Assembly: GCA_015183035.1 (NCBI GenBank) | Contig: JACZZP010000001.1 | Span: 2,480,001 to 2,544,000, forward strand | Direction: 5' to 3' | Length of the DNA stretch: 64,000 nt | DNA from: Meloidogyne chitwoodi | Lineage: Eukaryota; Nematoda; Chromadorea; Rhabditida; Meloidogynidae | Part shown: positions 50,258-60,880 of the stretch, piece after piece | Layout: the number at the start of each line of letters is the position of its first letter | Numbering within the stretch: the first letter of the stretch is position 1 | Program-made: the position numbers and the translations under genes | The notes under the pieces: generated by a model | The model's input: the letters and a program-made list of their open reading frames with translations, nothing else | The model's database searches: none | Told to the model about the DNA's origin: nothing

Positions 50258-51061
50258 TTTTTGAGAAAATTTAAGAGAGAAACGGGCAAAATTAAAATTA
50301 AAAAAAATAAAAAAATATTCACATACCTATATTTTTTGTTTAATTTTACTATAAAATAAAGAATAAAATTAAAAAAAGAATAAATACTAATTATTATTTT
50401 TTTTAATAATTTATATAATTTTTACAAAAGAGAATTCAAAAAAAAATTTAAAAAAAATTAAACGCACTGAACCGACCCACACTCAATTTTCGCACTGAAA
50501 TGACCGAATATATTTCAATTAAAAATTTCTAAAAAAAAGAATTTTGCAAAATTTAAATATTTAATATGTGGATATTTAAAAATAAATAATTTTATTTATT
50601 AAAAAAATAAACAAAATACAAAATATTTATATAAATTTATTCTAAAAATGGATATAAAAATTAAAAAAAAAATTATATTTTTTATTGTTTGTTTTATTGG
50701 GGTATACATAAATAAATACTCTTTGCTTAATTTTTCACTCATATTCAAAAATTTTATTAAAAAAAATAAAAATCAATTTTTTAAAATTAAAATAAAAAAT
50801 ATTTAATTAATTTTTTTATTATTAATTTAATTAAAATTTTAAGAATTTTTTAAATAATAAAATAAAAATAAAATATTTTTTAGCTAACTATAATATTATA
50901 CTTAAATTTAGGGAAAAATTATATTATTATTTTTAATATTAAAAATAATTTATTTTTTAATTTAATAACTAGGAGGTGGTGTTTCCTCTAATTGAAAAAT
51001 AAAAAAAATTTTATTTAAAAATTAAAAATTTTTTTTTATTTTATTTAACTAATATTTAGCT
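50258..51061. other. Intergenic, carboxypeptidase to lysozyme homologue
   Basis: AT-rich, no exon supported. AATATTTAG at about 51051-51059, two bases before the lysozyme ATG, is a good candidate for a spliced-leader trans-splice acceptor. Confidence 0.55.
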
Positions 51062-52452
51062 ATGACTTTTAATTTAAATAATATTTTAATATTTAATTTA
51101 ATTATTTTATTAATTCTTCAAAAAGTTTATTTTATTCAAGCGACAATAGGCTTTGATTCTGTTGATTCTGTTACTACTGATATTTTTAATAATGCTACAC
51201 AATCTTCTAAAATTGTTTTTTTAATATTTTTTAATTAAAGGGAATTAATTTTAAATGAATTTTTAAAAATTAATTTTTAATTTTTTAAAGAAATTTTTTA
51301 TTGGTCGATTATTCAATGGGGCTACTTATGATATTCCTAGTGGTGAAATTAGTCTTAATACTTCGGTAGATCAAGTTGGAATACAAAATATTCAAAATGC
51401 AAATAATGCAGGTATTTATTAGAGAGAGTTATTTAATTAGTGAGTGTCATTTAATTAGAGAGAGGGTCCTTTATTTAGAGAGTGTCCTTTAATAGAAAGG
51501 GTCCTTTAATTAGAGAGGGTTCTTTAATTAGAGAGAGGGGCGTTTATTAGAGAGATGGGGTATTTAATTAGAGAGGGGGATGTTTACATAGAGAGGGGCG
51601 TTTAATTCAAATAACTACATTAATTTAATTTTAGGTCTACAAGTAGATGCATATTTTGTTCCTCGTTATGCTCAATTAAACGAAAACATTGATAGTCAAG
51701 TTTATTTTTTAAAGTTTTATTTTAATAAATAAACTTTAAAAGGTAATTTATACACTAAATGCTTTAAAAAATGCAACTTTACCAATTAAAAATATTTGGA
51801 TTTTAATTTCGCGTAGTTTACATTCTGGTTGGACAACTGATACTAATTTAAATGTTAATTGTTTAACACGTGTTTTAACACAATTTAAGGTATTTTTTAA
51901 TTGAAAAATTAAAAAAATTAATTTTTATGGTAGCGAGGAAATTAAATTTTTAAAAAATATTTAAAGATATTAAAATTAAAAAATCAAAGTTGAAGCTAAA
52001 TTTAAATATAAAAATTAAAAAAATATTTTAGGTAATAAATAAAATGTAAATAAATATATTTTAGAGTAATATTGATAATATTAATATTAAAATTGGAATT
52101 ATGACTAGTCAAGAAGCTCTAGAAGAAATTGTTGGTAAAGATGGGGCTATAAATGCAAAAACACCTTTTGGTTAATTTTTTTTTAAATTAAAAAAAATTT
52201 AAAATAATTTTTTTAAGTTTAGGACACTAAAATTAATTTAATTTATTAAAAAAAAATTTTTAGAAACTCAACTTTGGTGGAAAAATTGTAATGGAACTAG
52301 TGATACATTTACTCCTTTTGCTGAATGGTTAATTAATTTTTATAAATTGTTTTTATTTATTTTTTAATTTAAAAAGGCAAAACCCAACAATAACACAAAA
52401 TCAATGTAAAATTAATAATTTTGGAATTAACGTTAATATGGATGAAAATTAA
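51062..52452 (+). CDS. Amoeba-type (GH25-like) lysozyme homologue, probably non-catalytic, 7 exons
   Basis: Model exons 51062-51214, 51291-51411, 51635-51699, 51743-51889, 52065-52170, 52264-52327 and 52377-52452 join in phase to about 243 residues. A signal peptide (NIIILLILQKVYFIQA-type, residues 1-25) precedes a mature part that follows the nematode lys family: start GFDSVDSVTTDIF, then FFIGRLF, IQNIQNANNAGLQVDAYFVP, ALKNATLPIKNIWILIS, IKIGIMTSQ, QLWWKN and an end FTPFAEW...FGINVNMD. In active relatives the central strand reads W-L-D-I-E; here the matching residues are WILIS, so both acidic residues are missing, while the first Asp (GFDS) is kept. It may be a binding or decoy protein, or an enzyme with altered activity. 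Secreted. Intron 2 has an AGAGAGGG repeat. The acceptor-like AG just before the ATG suggests trans-splicing. Confidence 0.8.
51420..51608. repeat. TTTAATTAGAGAGAGGGTCC intronic repeat
   Basis: About eight irregular 18-24 bp units (AGAGAGGGTCCTTTAATT / AGAGAGGGGCGTTTA) in intron 2 of the lysozyme homologue. Confidence 0.8.
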
Positions 52453-52489
52453 AAAGAAAAAATTTAATAAAAATATTGAAAAGCATGAA

Positions 52490-52522
<33 letters not shown>

Positions 52523-52964
52523 AAATTAAAAATTAATTTATTCAATTAATGATTAAACAAATAAAATTAAATAAAAGCTTTGATTTATATTATTTTTTTT
52601 AATTTATTGTGGAACGTTGAGAGGCCATTTCGTCGCTGCCTTAATTTTAAAAATAATATTTTTATTTTTTTTAAATTAAATTAACCTATCCATCTGTGAT
52701 TTAATAACATTATTTTTTATTAATAATTTTCGGTTTTTTTATTAAAAAAAAATATTTTAAATAAATAAAAATCAATTTCTTTCTTTAATTAATTTAATTT
52801 ATATTGTCTAATTTTTAACATTAAATTATTGCCTTTATATGTTTTTAATTAAAAATAAAAACCTGTTTTTTAAATATTCTAAAAAATTATTTTTTAATTT
52901 TTATTTTTAAATTTTATAGATTTTTCAACACAAAAATAAATAAATTTATTTTTCTGTCTACAAG

Positions 52965-53822
52965 ATGCCTAATATTGTATGTTATTTTTAAAATTTGTGT
53001 AAAAATTAATTAAACATTTTTAAAATTAAATTTTGAGTATTTAATATTATTTTTTAAATTAATATTAAAAAAATTTTTTTTAGTTTGAAAAAATTGCAAA
53101 TCGATCAAGGAACTTATTCACTCGTCAAAGTATTTTTCTGTTATTTTTTTTTAATTAAAAATTTTTAGAAAATACTTCTGCTTCTAACACAGCACATCAT
53201 ATAGTGAATAAAACAGAGAAAGCTGGTTTAATATTTTTTTATTAAATTTTTAAAAATTAAAAATAAATATATAAGGATATATAACATTTAAAACGATCGG
53301 CCACCACAGACTCTCTTAACCCTTATTCACAAAAATCAGAATTTTGTTAAAAACATAAAAATACAAAAATCAGAATTTGTTAAAAACAAAAAAACAAAAA
53401 TCAGAATTTTGTTAAAAAAACTTAAAAATACAAAAATCAGAATTTTAAAAACATAAAAATACAAAAATCAGAATTTTCAGAAATTATTTGAGTCAAGAAT
53501 TACCTAAAATCATTAATTACTTTTTTGTTGGTCCGATAATTTGTATACACCCCATTTAGCCGCAGGCCAATTATCTGGTTTTATTTGTGGTAAAATTAAT
53601 TTGAAAATAATTTTTAATTAAAAATATAATTTTTTAATAATTTATTAAAAAATATTTTTTTATTAAAGTTCATAGTGGAGCTAATGATTTAAGCAAAGCA
53701 GCGCACAAAGGAATAAATAAAACAAAAAAGGCCGCACGAGCAGTAGGTATCTATTTTTATTTTATTTTTTTAATAATTTAAATTTTTTAGAAAAAGAAGC
53801 AAAAAAGACAGTCAAAAAATAA
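52965..53822 (+). CDS. Small Lys/Ala-rich protein of unknown function, 5 exons
   Basis: Model exons 52965-52976, 53084-53129, 53169-53225, 53669-53746 and 53791-53822 join in phase to about 74 residues. The product is a hydrophilic, probably helical polypeptide (NTSASNTAHHIVNKTEKAG, then ANDLSKAAHKGINKTKKAA, then EKEAKKTVKK). There is no signal peptide, Cys or membrane segment. The first exon codes for only four residues, so the start is less sure than the rest. A second donor four bases upstream (after 53742) also keeps an open frame and would give a different basic tail ending at 53847. It resembles Lys/Ala-rich stress-type or chromatin-associated small proteins in composition only; I do not recognise a family. 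It ends 65 bp before the convergent astacin gene. Confidence 0.45.
53335..53485. repeat. ACAAAAATCAGAATTTTGTT array
   Basis: Five copies of a 30-bp unit in intron 3 of the small Lys-rich gene. ACAAAAATCAGAATTTTGT is itself partly palindromic. Right after it, 53545-53575 (ATACACCCCATTTAGCCGCA) resembles the end of the 31409 TIR element. Confidence 0.75.
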
Positions 53823-53886
53823 AGAAATGAAGCAGAAAATAAAATAAAAAAATAATTTTTTTTGTTTCCTAAAAATATTTAAAAAT

Positions 53887-56800
53887 TTAACAAAAATGAC
53901 ATGTTTTAGGGCACAATGTCCTCATTATTTGAAAAATGCTTGGAGCAAAACAACGTTCCTGAGTCCACCAACAAACTGTTATACGATCCTCACAGATTCC
54001 TAAAAATTAAATTATTTTTTTAATATTTTTTAGAGTTATATCAGAAAATACAGTATCTGATAAAAAAGGAAATGATGGGAGAGAATATACAAATATCCTA
54101 TTAATTAATAAATTTAACTTATACCATTTAGGACTTTATTTTTCAACTTTTCCTTCAAAAGGGGAATTCAAAAAAATATAAAAAAAATGAAAAATAAAAT
54201 TAATTTGAGTAAAAAAAATATTCTTTAAAATTAAAAAAAAACCTTGTAAAGTTCTATTATTTCCAAAAGGCTTAATTTTCAATTTCTCATCAAAATTAGA
54301 AGATGAATGTACTAACAAATTATTATTTTCTTTTTTTCCTCCTCCTTCACTTGCTATTAATAAAGAAAAGGGAGGCAATATTTGTGTTTTTATAGTTTTA
54401 GTAGCTGAGTGTTGTGCTATTAAAGATATTTGTTTATTTATTTGTTGGTTTTGTTGTTGTGTATTTATTTGTATATTATTTTGTTGGTTTTGTTGTTGTG
54501 TATTTATTTGTATATTATTTTGTTGGTTTTGTTGTTGTGTATTTATTTGTTTATTTATTTGTTGGTTTTGTTGTTGTTCACATTTATACATTTTATTTAT
54601 TTTGGCCAAATCACTTAAATTTATTTTTTTAATTTTATTTTAATTACTCGAGTTTCTTTTAACAAGGGGAATAACCCTTTTAATGACCTGATTCCGAAAA
54701 ATTTAAATTTTTGTTGGCACCACGAGAAACCAATAATTGTTACGCAAGTCTTTTCTGTATTTTTGAATTTTAATTATAAAAATTTGGGTTACTTTTTGAG
54801 TTATGTATTTTTGGTCATTAGAGTCTCAAAAATTCTTTTTTTTTTTAAAATTAAAACCTACATTTCGCTAAAGTCTCTTGCATTACCAATTGTGGTCGCA
54901 AAACAAAGAAAATAATTAATTTAATTTTAATTAAAAATTCTAAAACCTTTCTTTTTAGGTAACATTGTGGGAAGACCATTTTTACTAAATGCTAAACTAT
55001 CCTTTAAATTAAAAAAAATTTATTTTTTTTTAATTTTTTAAATTTAATTTTACATAGTGTAGAATAGATTTATAATCATAAGGTTGTCCATAATAATTAG
55101 TTTTGGTTAAATCCATTTTTCCAAATTGGTCAAGGGCACATAAATTTAAGGGGGAATTTTTAATAAAATTAATTAATTTAAAAGGTTAAAAAAATTTTTT
55201 ATAAATTTTTTAAATTGAAAAACTACCTTTATCAATATTATGCCAAATTATGTCAATATATTGATCACGGTCCCAACGTTCTAAATTTAATTTTTTTTAA
55301 TAAAGGAGAAATAGTTCCCTTTCCTGAATTTATTAAAAATTATAATCCGTTTATATAAGTTCACTATAAGAGAGAGAAAATAAGTTTATTACTTAAGTAC
55401 AATAGTAAAATAAATTTGCTTAATAGCGTTTATCTCATTTAAGTTTTATTATAAATATAAAAGGCTTTTTTAATAAATGGTAGTCCAGTGCGAGTTTTTT
55501 TTTTGTAAGTCGGGGCAGTGGTTGCCTCGGCTAATTTTTGTGTTATTTAAGGCTATTTAAATTTTCTTGACGTTGGAGATCGAGTAGTACACAAAAAGTG
55601 GAAAATAAATTTGCTTAATAGATTTTGTTTCATTAAAGTTTTGATATAAAGGAAACACTTTATTAACAATTAAGATTCCTATAGCATGTTGTAACGTATT
55701 ATTTTTGGAAGTCGGGGCAGTGGATGCCTCGGCTAATTTTTTGTAGTGTTCGTTTGTTATTGAAAGTTACCCCAAATTTAATGCATAATTTGTAGCTGTT
55801 AGAAGAACTGATAGTGAGAAATTTTCATTAAACTGGCAAAAAATCATTTAAAAAAAATGTTAACCGTCAGAAAACTCAGACTTAAAAATAAAAGAAAATT
55901 GGGTATAGAACTAATTTTAAAATAATTTTTTTAAATAATTTTATTAAAAAACTAGCCATGTTCATGGTAAAAGCCAACAACATGCATTATCTAAAATTTA
56001 TCAAATTTTTAAAATAATTTAAAAAAAAACTTCATGAATAATAGTAGAATAATCCATACAGCTAAAAACTGTTACTGAGATATTATAAAAAAATAAAAAT
56101 GTGTCACCCATTATCAAGTGAAAGTACTTGCACTCCACTAGTTCTGCCTACTTCAGAAAAACAACCGTCCACTTTTCCAACGAATAAATAATCTCTTTAA
56201 TTTAATAAATTATTTAAATTTTATTTAGGATATTTTTAAAAATTAATTTTTAATTTTTAAAAAATTAATTTAAAAAATCCGGTTATTATTATTCTTTTTT
56301 CGAGGATTTTTTATTTTATTTTATAATTAGGGGAAAAATGATTTTCGATATTTTTATGATTCTGTTACAATATTTGTTTGTTTCGAAACATCTCCTAAAA
56401 TTTATTTAACAAAATAAATTTGCATAATAGCGATTATTTCAAATTGTTTTAGTTATAAAGAAAAGGCAATGTTTATATACTTAGCGCAATGGTTTGTGTC
56501 GTGTTTGTATGTTATTTTTGCAAGCTGAGGCAGTTTTGCCTCAGCTAATTTTATTTAAAAATTAAAAAGTTTTTAAGTCTACCCATCGGTTGGAGCCCGA
56601 GCGACAAATCTAACACATGATCTGTCGTGATACTGTAAAAAATAAAAATTAATGTATATTTACTTAGAAAATAGTATTCTTTTAATGTTTTGTCTAACAA
56701 ATGTTTTCTCGACCAATTTTGGTGAATTTAAAAAAAACAAAACTCCAAAGGGGAATGCTTTGACGTTAGCTCAATTATTAAGGTTTTGACTCGAAAATTC

Positions 56801-57454
56801 TTATTTTTTTAGTAAATTAATTTAAAGTCTCCAGTCTTTTAAGATTAAAAACAATTAAAAATGTCAGTTTTTTTCATTTAATTTTTTAAATTAATTTTAT
56901 TTGTTTAAAATTTGTCTTTTACTTGTTTAACAGCTTTCGCCAAAAGTGCCCTTTCATGAGGTGTATATTGCGAACTAATCATATAAGGAATTCTAGCATC
57001 TGGCCAAAGTTTTTGTGGTCGGCTTACACCATTCCTTTTAGATCTAAAATTGTTGGAATCCTCTGAATTTTTGTTTTGTTTAGAATTCCAACGAATTTCG
57101 GAACGATAGACCCAGGCCTTTAAAGTAAATTTTTTAAAGATTTTTTTTAATTTTACCTTTTCTTCAAAAGTCATTTCTCTAAACAATTCTTCTAAAATAT
57201 ATTAAAAAAAATATATATTTTTTAATTTTATCTAACCTTTACTCAAGTTTTCTGCATTGGCAAAATCTGCTTCATTTAAACTATTTAATGTTGTTTCCGC
57301 TACACAGTTTACTTGGCAAGGAAAAAATATTTTGACTAAAAATTAAAATTTAATTATTTTTTAAAATTTTTATTTTACTCTCAAATATAAAAATTAATTG
57401 AAAAAGTTAAATAAACTTACCGTATTCCAAAACAAACTTAAATAAAGTTTGCAT
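53887..57454 (-). CDS. Astacin-type metalloprotease (NAS-like) with Gln-rich linker and ShKT tail, 15 exons, unusual splice sites
   Basis: Model exons (5' to 3') 57454-57421 (uncertain), 57335-57237, 57191-57157, 57117-56923, 56632-56583, 56194-56108, 56061-56031, 55990-55957, 55280-55227, about 55160-55054, 55001-54947, about 54898-54862, 54613-54243 and 53999-53887 give about 433 residues. Astacin marks: start of the mature domain LWPDARIPYMIS, YHDRSCVRFV, VDGCFSEVG, zinc motif HEIMHVVGFYHEH, ERWDRDQY, YDYKSILHY, DLAKINKMYKC. A Gln/Asn-rich linker with a 13-residue repeat follows, then a six-Cys ShKT module (ICEDRI ... CPKTCHFC). Odd points: the Met-turn has Leu (SILHY, usually SIMHY); the intron after HEH starts with GC at 55956; two introns (ending near 55160 and 54899) have no AG at the required 3' boundary. 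The frame is otherwise open. Either non-canonical splicing, sequence error, or early decay. The putative first ATG lies in a repeat copy, so the 5' end is unsure. Predicted secreted protease. Confidence 0.8.
54430..54580 (-). repeat. Coding 39-bp minisatellite in the astacin linker
   Basis: About three and a half units of 36-39 bp encode a 13-residue repeat (NTQQQNQQNNIQI) in the linker between the astacin and ShKT domains. Unit length is a multiple of three, so copy number can change without a frameshift. Plus-strand frames here (FVVYLFVYYFVG...) are shadows. Confidence 0.85.
55407..55540 (+). repeat. Hairpin-ended repeat, copy 1
   Basis: Starts AATAAATTTGCTTAATAGCG and ends with stem CGGGGCA / TGCCTCG (loop GTGGT) followed by GCTAATTTTTG. 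It lies in the astacin intron between the HEH and RWDRD exons, opposite in strand to the gene. Confidence 0.75.
55604..55745 (+). repeat. Hairpin-ended repeat, copy 2
   Basis: AAATAAATTTGCTTAATAG start, GGAAGTCGGGGCAGTGG then TGCCTCGGCTAATTTTTTG at the end. Same intron and orientation as copy 1, about 200 bp away. Confidence 0.75.
56410..56550 (+). repeat. Hairpin-ended repeat, copy 3
   Basis: AAATAAATTTGCATAATAGC start, stem CTGAGGCA / TGCCTCAG (8 bp, loop GTTT) then CTAATTTTAT. Located in the astacin intron between the VRFVARAPTDG and YLFVGK exons. Confidence 0.75.
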
Positions 57455-57592
57455 AATAGCGATTATTTAATTAATGTTTTTACATAAACTAAAGGCAATT
57501 TAAATATCCTGTATTTCTTTTAAGCGAAAGTTGGGTATCAGAGTATTTTTGGAAGTTGAGGCAGTGTTGCCTCAGCTAATTTTTGGTAAACT
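57437..57592 (+). repeat. Hairpin-ended repeat, copy 4
   Basis: AATAAAGTTTGCATAATAGC start, AAAGGCAAT in the middle, stem TGAGGCA / TGCCTCA (loop GTGT), then GCTAATTTTTGG. It overlaps the putative first exon of the astacin gene (opposite strand), which makes that exon doubtful. Confidence 0.75.
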
Positions 57593-57771
57593 TTGTTTTT
57601 TTAATATTTTCATATTTTTGGAAAAAAATATGAAAAAATTGTATAGTTATCTTGAATCTTCACAATTCAACGTATTAAAGTAATTTAATTTTCTTATTTT
57701 CTAAAAAATAGAGAAAAATTGGAGAGGCTAATAAATAGTTTACTAGGTTATCCTTCCCCCAAAAATATATT

Positions 57772-57912
57772 ATTAAAGTCTGCATAATAGCATTTAATTA
57801 ATGTTTTTACATAAATATAATTTATTTAAATAAATATTTAGTTAACGCATCTATGAATAAAATTTATATTTTTTGGGAGTTGGGGCAGTGTGTTTGCCTC
57901 GGCTAAAATTTA
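57772..57912 (+). repeat. Hairpin-ended repeat, copy 5
   Basis: AAAGTCTGCATAATAGCATT start, GGAGTTGGGGCAGTGTGTT then TGCCTCGGCTAAAATTT. The most diverged copy, upstream of the astacin gene. Confidence 0.65.
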
Positions 57913-60477
57913 ATAATTAAGATTTTTGTTTTAATTTTTCGTATTTTTAATTTTTTTTATTTTAATTTTTAAACATTTTTGAAATTTAAAAAAATAAAAC
58001 CTGCCTAGAAAATTAAAGACCACCATAATATTAAAAATAGTTGAACAAATAAAAGAATAATTTAAATTTAATTTATTAAAAATTAATTTAAAAAGCATAA
58101 TATATTTTACTAAAAATTATATTTAATTTTATTTAAGCTTAAAAAATGTTTAAAAAATAAAATAAATTTTCTTGCGTAAGGAGACTATTTTTTATTATTA
58201 ATTCAGTTAATTTATCTCTTTTTATTAAGGTTTTGGACTGGTTTTAATTTTATTTTTTATTAAATTTATACAAAGCTTTTGAACAAGTTGCGCGTCTTTT
58301 TTACAAAAATAATAGCCTAAAAAATAAATAAAAATTATTTTTTTATTTTTTGATTCATTACTGGAACCATTGTGAGGGAAAATTGTTTTTTATTCTCTAC
58401 AATTTTGGGTGTCCTTGAAAATTTTTTTTTTAAAATTATTTTTTAAATATATCCTATTTTAGCATTAAATACCAAAACTAAAAAATAAGTTAGTTAATCT
58501 CTTTCAATAAAAAAAGGGAAAAAAGTTGGAGGAAAAGTAGGAAAAAAGTCTCTGTCAGAGAAAACTCTCTTCTTTTTCTATACTATTTTTTTCGTCTGAC
58601 TAATTTTATACAAGCTAAGGCATTTTTCCCTAAAATTTTTTTTTTAATATTTATATTTTTAATTTAGGTAAATAATTAATTTTTATAATTTTATACTAAC
58701 CTAATTTTATATTTTTAAATACTAAATTCTTAATTATCCTTGAAAAATTTACGAAAAATCCCCTCAGGCAAAATTATTCTATTGTCCACAAAGCAAACAA
58801 AATTAAAAGAGTAAAATAATAATAAAACACTCTTGATAAATTAGAAATATATTCTAATCGCCGAAAGTTAAGGAAAAAATAGGTTTTTTTTATTTTATAA
58901 TTAAATTATAATATTTAGGCTATTTAAATGAAAAAATAGGTATTTTAAAGAAAAAATAAAATTTTTAAAAATTTTAAAAATTAAAAAAAATAAAAAAAAA
59001 TTAATTTAAAATTACTCAATCAGAGTAGTATATAAAGCATAAACTAGCTGCTTCTTTAAAATAAAAATAATAAAAGAAAAGAAAAGAAAAGAAAAGAAGA
59101 GAAGAGATAAATTGCATGTAGAGAAGTTTATTATTTATTTCTTTTCTTCTTCTTCTTTTATGGATTTGATTGCTACGCCTAAAAGCCTGTTTTTTAACCG
59201 AAAATCCATTTTTTTGGACATTAATTGCTCTTCTTCCTTATTAATTATTATAATAAAATATAACCACTAATTATATGAGTAATTATGTATATTTGGTTAT
59301 TTTTAATTAAAATATATATTTTAAGAATTTTTTAATAATAGTTGAGTATTTTTTTTGTCCAAATATATTTAAATAAATAATAAAAATTATAAAAACAAAT
59401 ATTATTTAATTTACTATATTTATTTTTTAGAATAAATTAATTTAAATTAATAAAAATAAGTTCAATAAAATTTAAAAAAATAAAAAAAAAAATAAAAAAG
59501 TTAAATTCATTAATGCAAGCCTAGGCAATTCCCGCGCATATTAACTACCAATATTTTATAAAATATTATATAATAATTATATTAATTTTGTAGCCTGTAC
59601 ATTTCTCTATTATCACACAAAATTTAAAATTTTTTGGATTAGAGAAGAAAAAGTTATTGAATTTTAAGTAGGGTAACCTTCAAAAACACTCCTTCTACTT
59701 TCAGACAGTTTAATTAAGTTAATTTCAACTTTTTCGGTTAATTTATGAAATAATAAATTTCTCCAACCTATAATCTTTTAATATAATTTAAAAGAATATT
59801 TTAAAAAAATATTAAATGATAAAAAATAATATTTTAAAAAACAAGTACTTTAATCACTTAAAGGGCATCCCCCACTCGCACTCTTTTAATTAATGCACTT
59901 TTAAAATAAATTTATTTATTTTATTTTTTGTGTTTTAATCTAACCAAGTGCATGCTTGCTAGATTGAGTGTGTAAATTAAGTGAAGATAAAAAGAGGAGG
60001 GAAGAGGTAAATTTATTAAATTAAAGGTAATATTTATTTTATTCTCTCCCCAAATTATTTATTTAAATTTTTTTATTTTTTATAAAAATATTTAATTTTA
60101 TTCAATTTTAATTAATAAAATAACTTTAAAAAATATTTTATTTTATATAACCTTTGGAGAATTTCTGGAATTTTTGGAATTTTATTTTTAAAATACGTTT
60201 AATTAAATTAAATATAAAATAGAAGTCTTTTTTATTTTTTTTTTAATTAATTTTAAAAATTACTCATTTTAATGAAAATTTAATAATTTTACAGACAGGG
60301 CATTCCCCATTATTTTTTTAAATTTAATAATTTTATTTAATTAGGAAATACCTAATTTCTTAATCTTATTATGAGTTGCCTTAATCATTATGATGAATAT
60401 TAAAATAAATTAATTTAAATAGAAAATATTTTTAATAATAAAATTAATTCTTTATTTAATTAAAATAAAAGAGTTAA

Positions 60478-60760
60478 CTATATTACTTTTCTAGTTTGCC
60501 CCCCCCTTTTTAAATTATATACAAATAATAGCTCATTCGAAAGAACACATTGAGTTGAAACGAATAAAACTGAATTCAACTCGATCGGATAATTTTGAAC
60601 AAAGTTATAACAGATGGAAGCTCTTTTCCACGAAGATATTGTTGAGCAGCCTCGGTAATCATTTAGAGTCAATCCTTCATAACTTTGTTCAAATCCAACC
60701 AAATCAAGTTATTTTGGTCTTATTCGACTCAGCTCGATGAGTTCTTTCGAATAAGATGAT
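60478..60760. repeat. Palindromic repeat, family A copy 3
   Basis: Begins with CCCCCCCC then TTT and holds GCTCATTCGAAAGAACACAT and, inverted near the other end, GAGTTCTTTCGAATAAGATG. The middle (TCATAACTTTGTTCAAATCC ... TTTTGGTCTTATTCGACT) matches the loop of the 49236-49851 element (TCATAACTTTGTTAATAATC ... TTTTGGTTTCATTCGATA). The two overlapping opposite open frames are readings of this palindrome. It ends about 120 bp before the next gene. Confidence 0.65.
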
Positions 60761-60880
60761 TTTTGTATTACTTTTCAAATTTTTGAATTTTTAAAAAAAA
60801 GGAGTATTATTAATTTTGTCCTTTTTATTAGAGAGAATATTTTACAATTTTATTTTTCAAGATTAAAAAAAAATTTTTAA

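Larger units (their letters stand above)
57455..60880. other. Intergenic, astacin to orphan secreted gene
   Basis: Apart from hairpin repeat copies 4 and 5 and the palindromic repeat at 60478-60760, this is AT-rich DNA without a supported exon. A short AGAAAAGAAAAG run lies near 59070-59105. The true 5' exon of the astacin gene may be here. Confidence 0.5.

Noticed and set aside
54414..54632. Plus-strand hydrophobic repeat frames (FVGFVVVYLFVY)
   Set aside because: Antisense shadow of the Gln-rich astacin linker.
57421..57454. Confident first exon of the astacin gene
   Set aside because: Phase and donor fit, but the ATG lies inside hairpin repeat copy 4; kept only as uncertain.
55407..57912. 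Firm Helitron call for the hairpin repeats
   Set aside because: The 3' end fits (hairpin then CTAA), but no shared 5' TC end and no A/T target site could be shown.
60478..60740. Opposite open frames before the orphan secreted gene
   Set aside because: Readings of a palindromic family A repeat.
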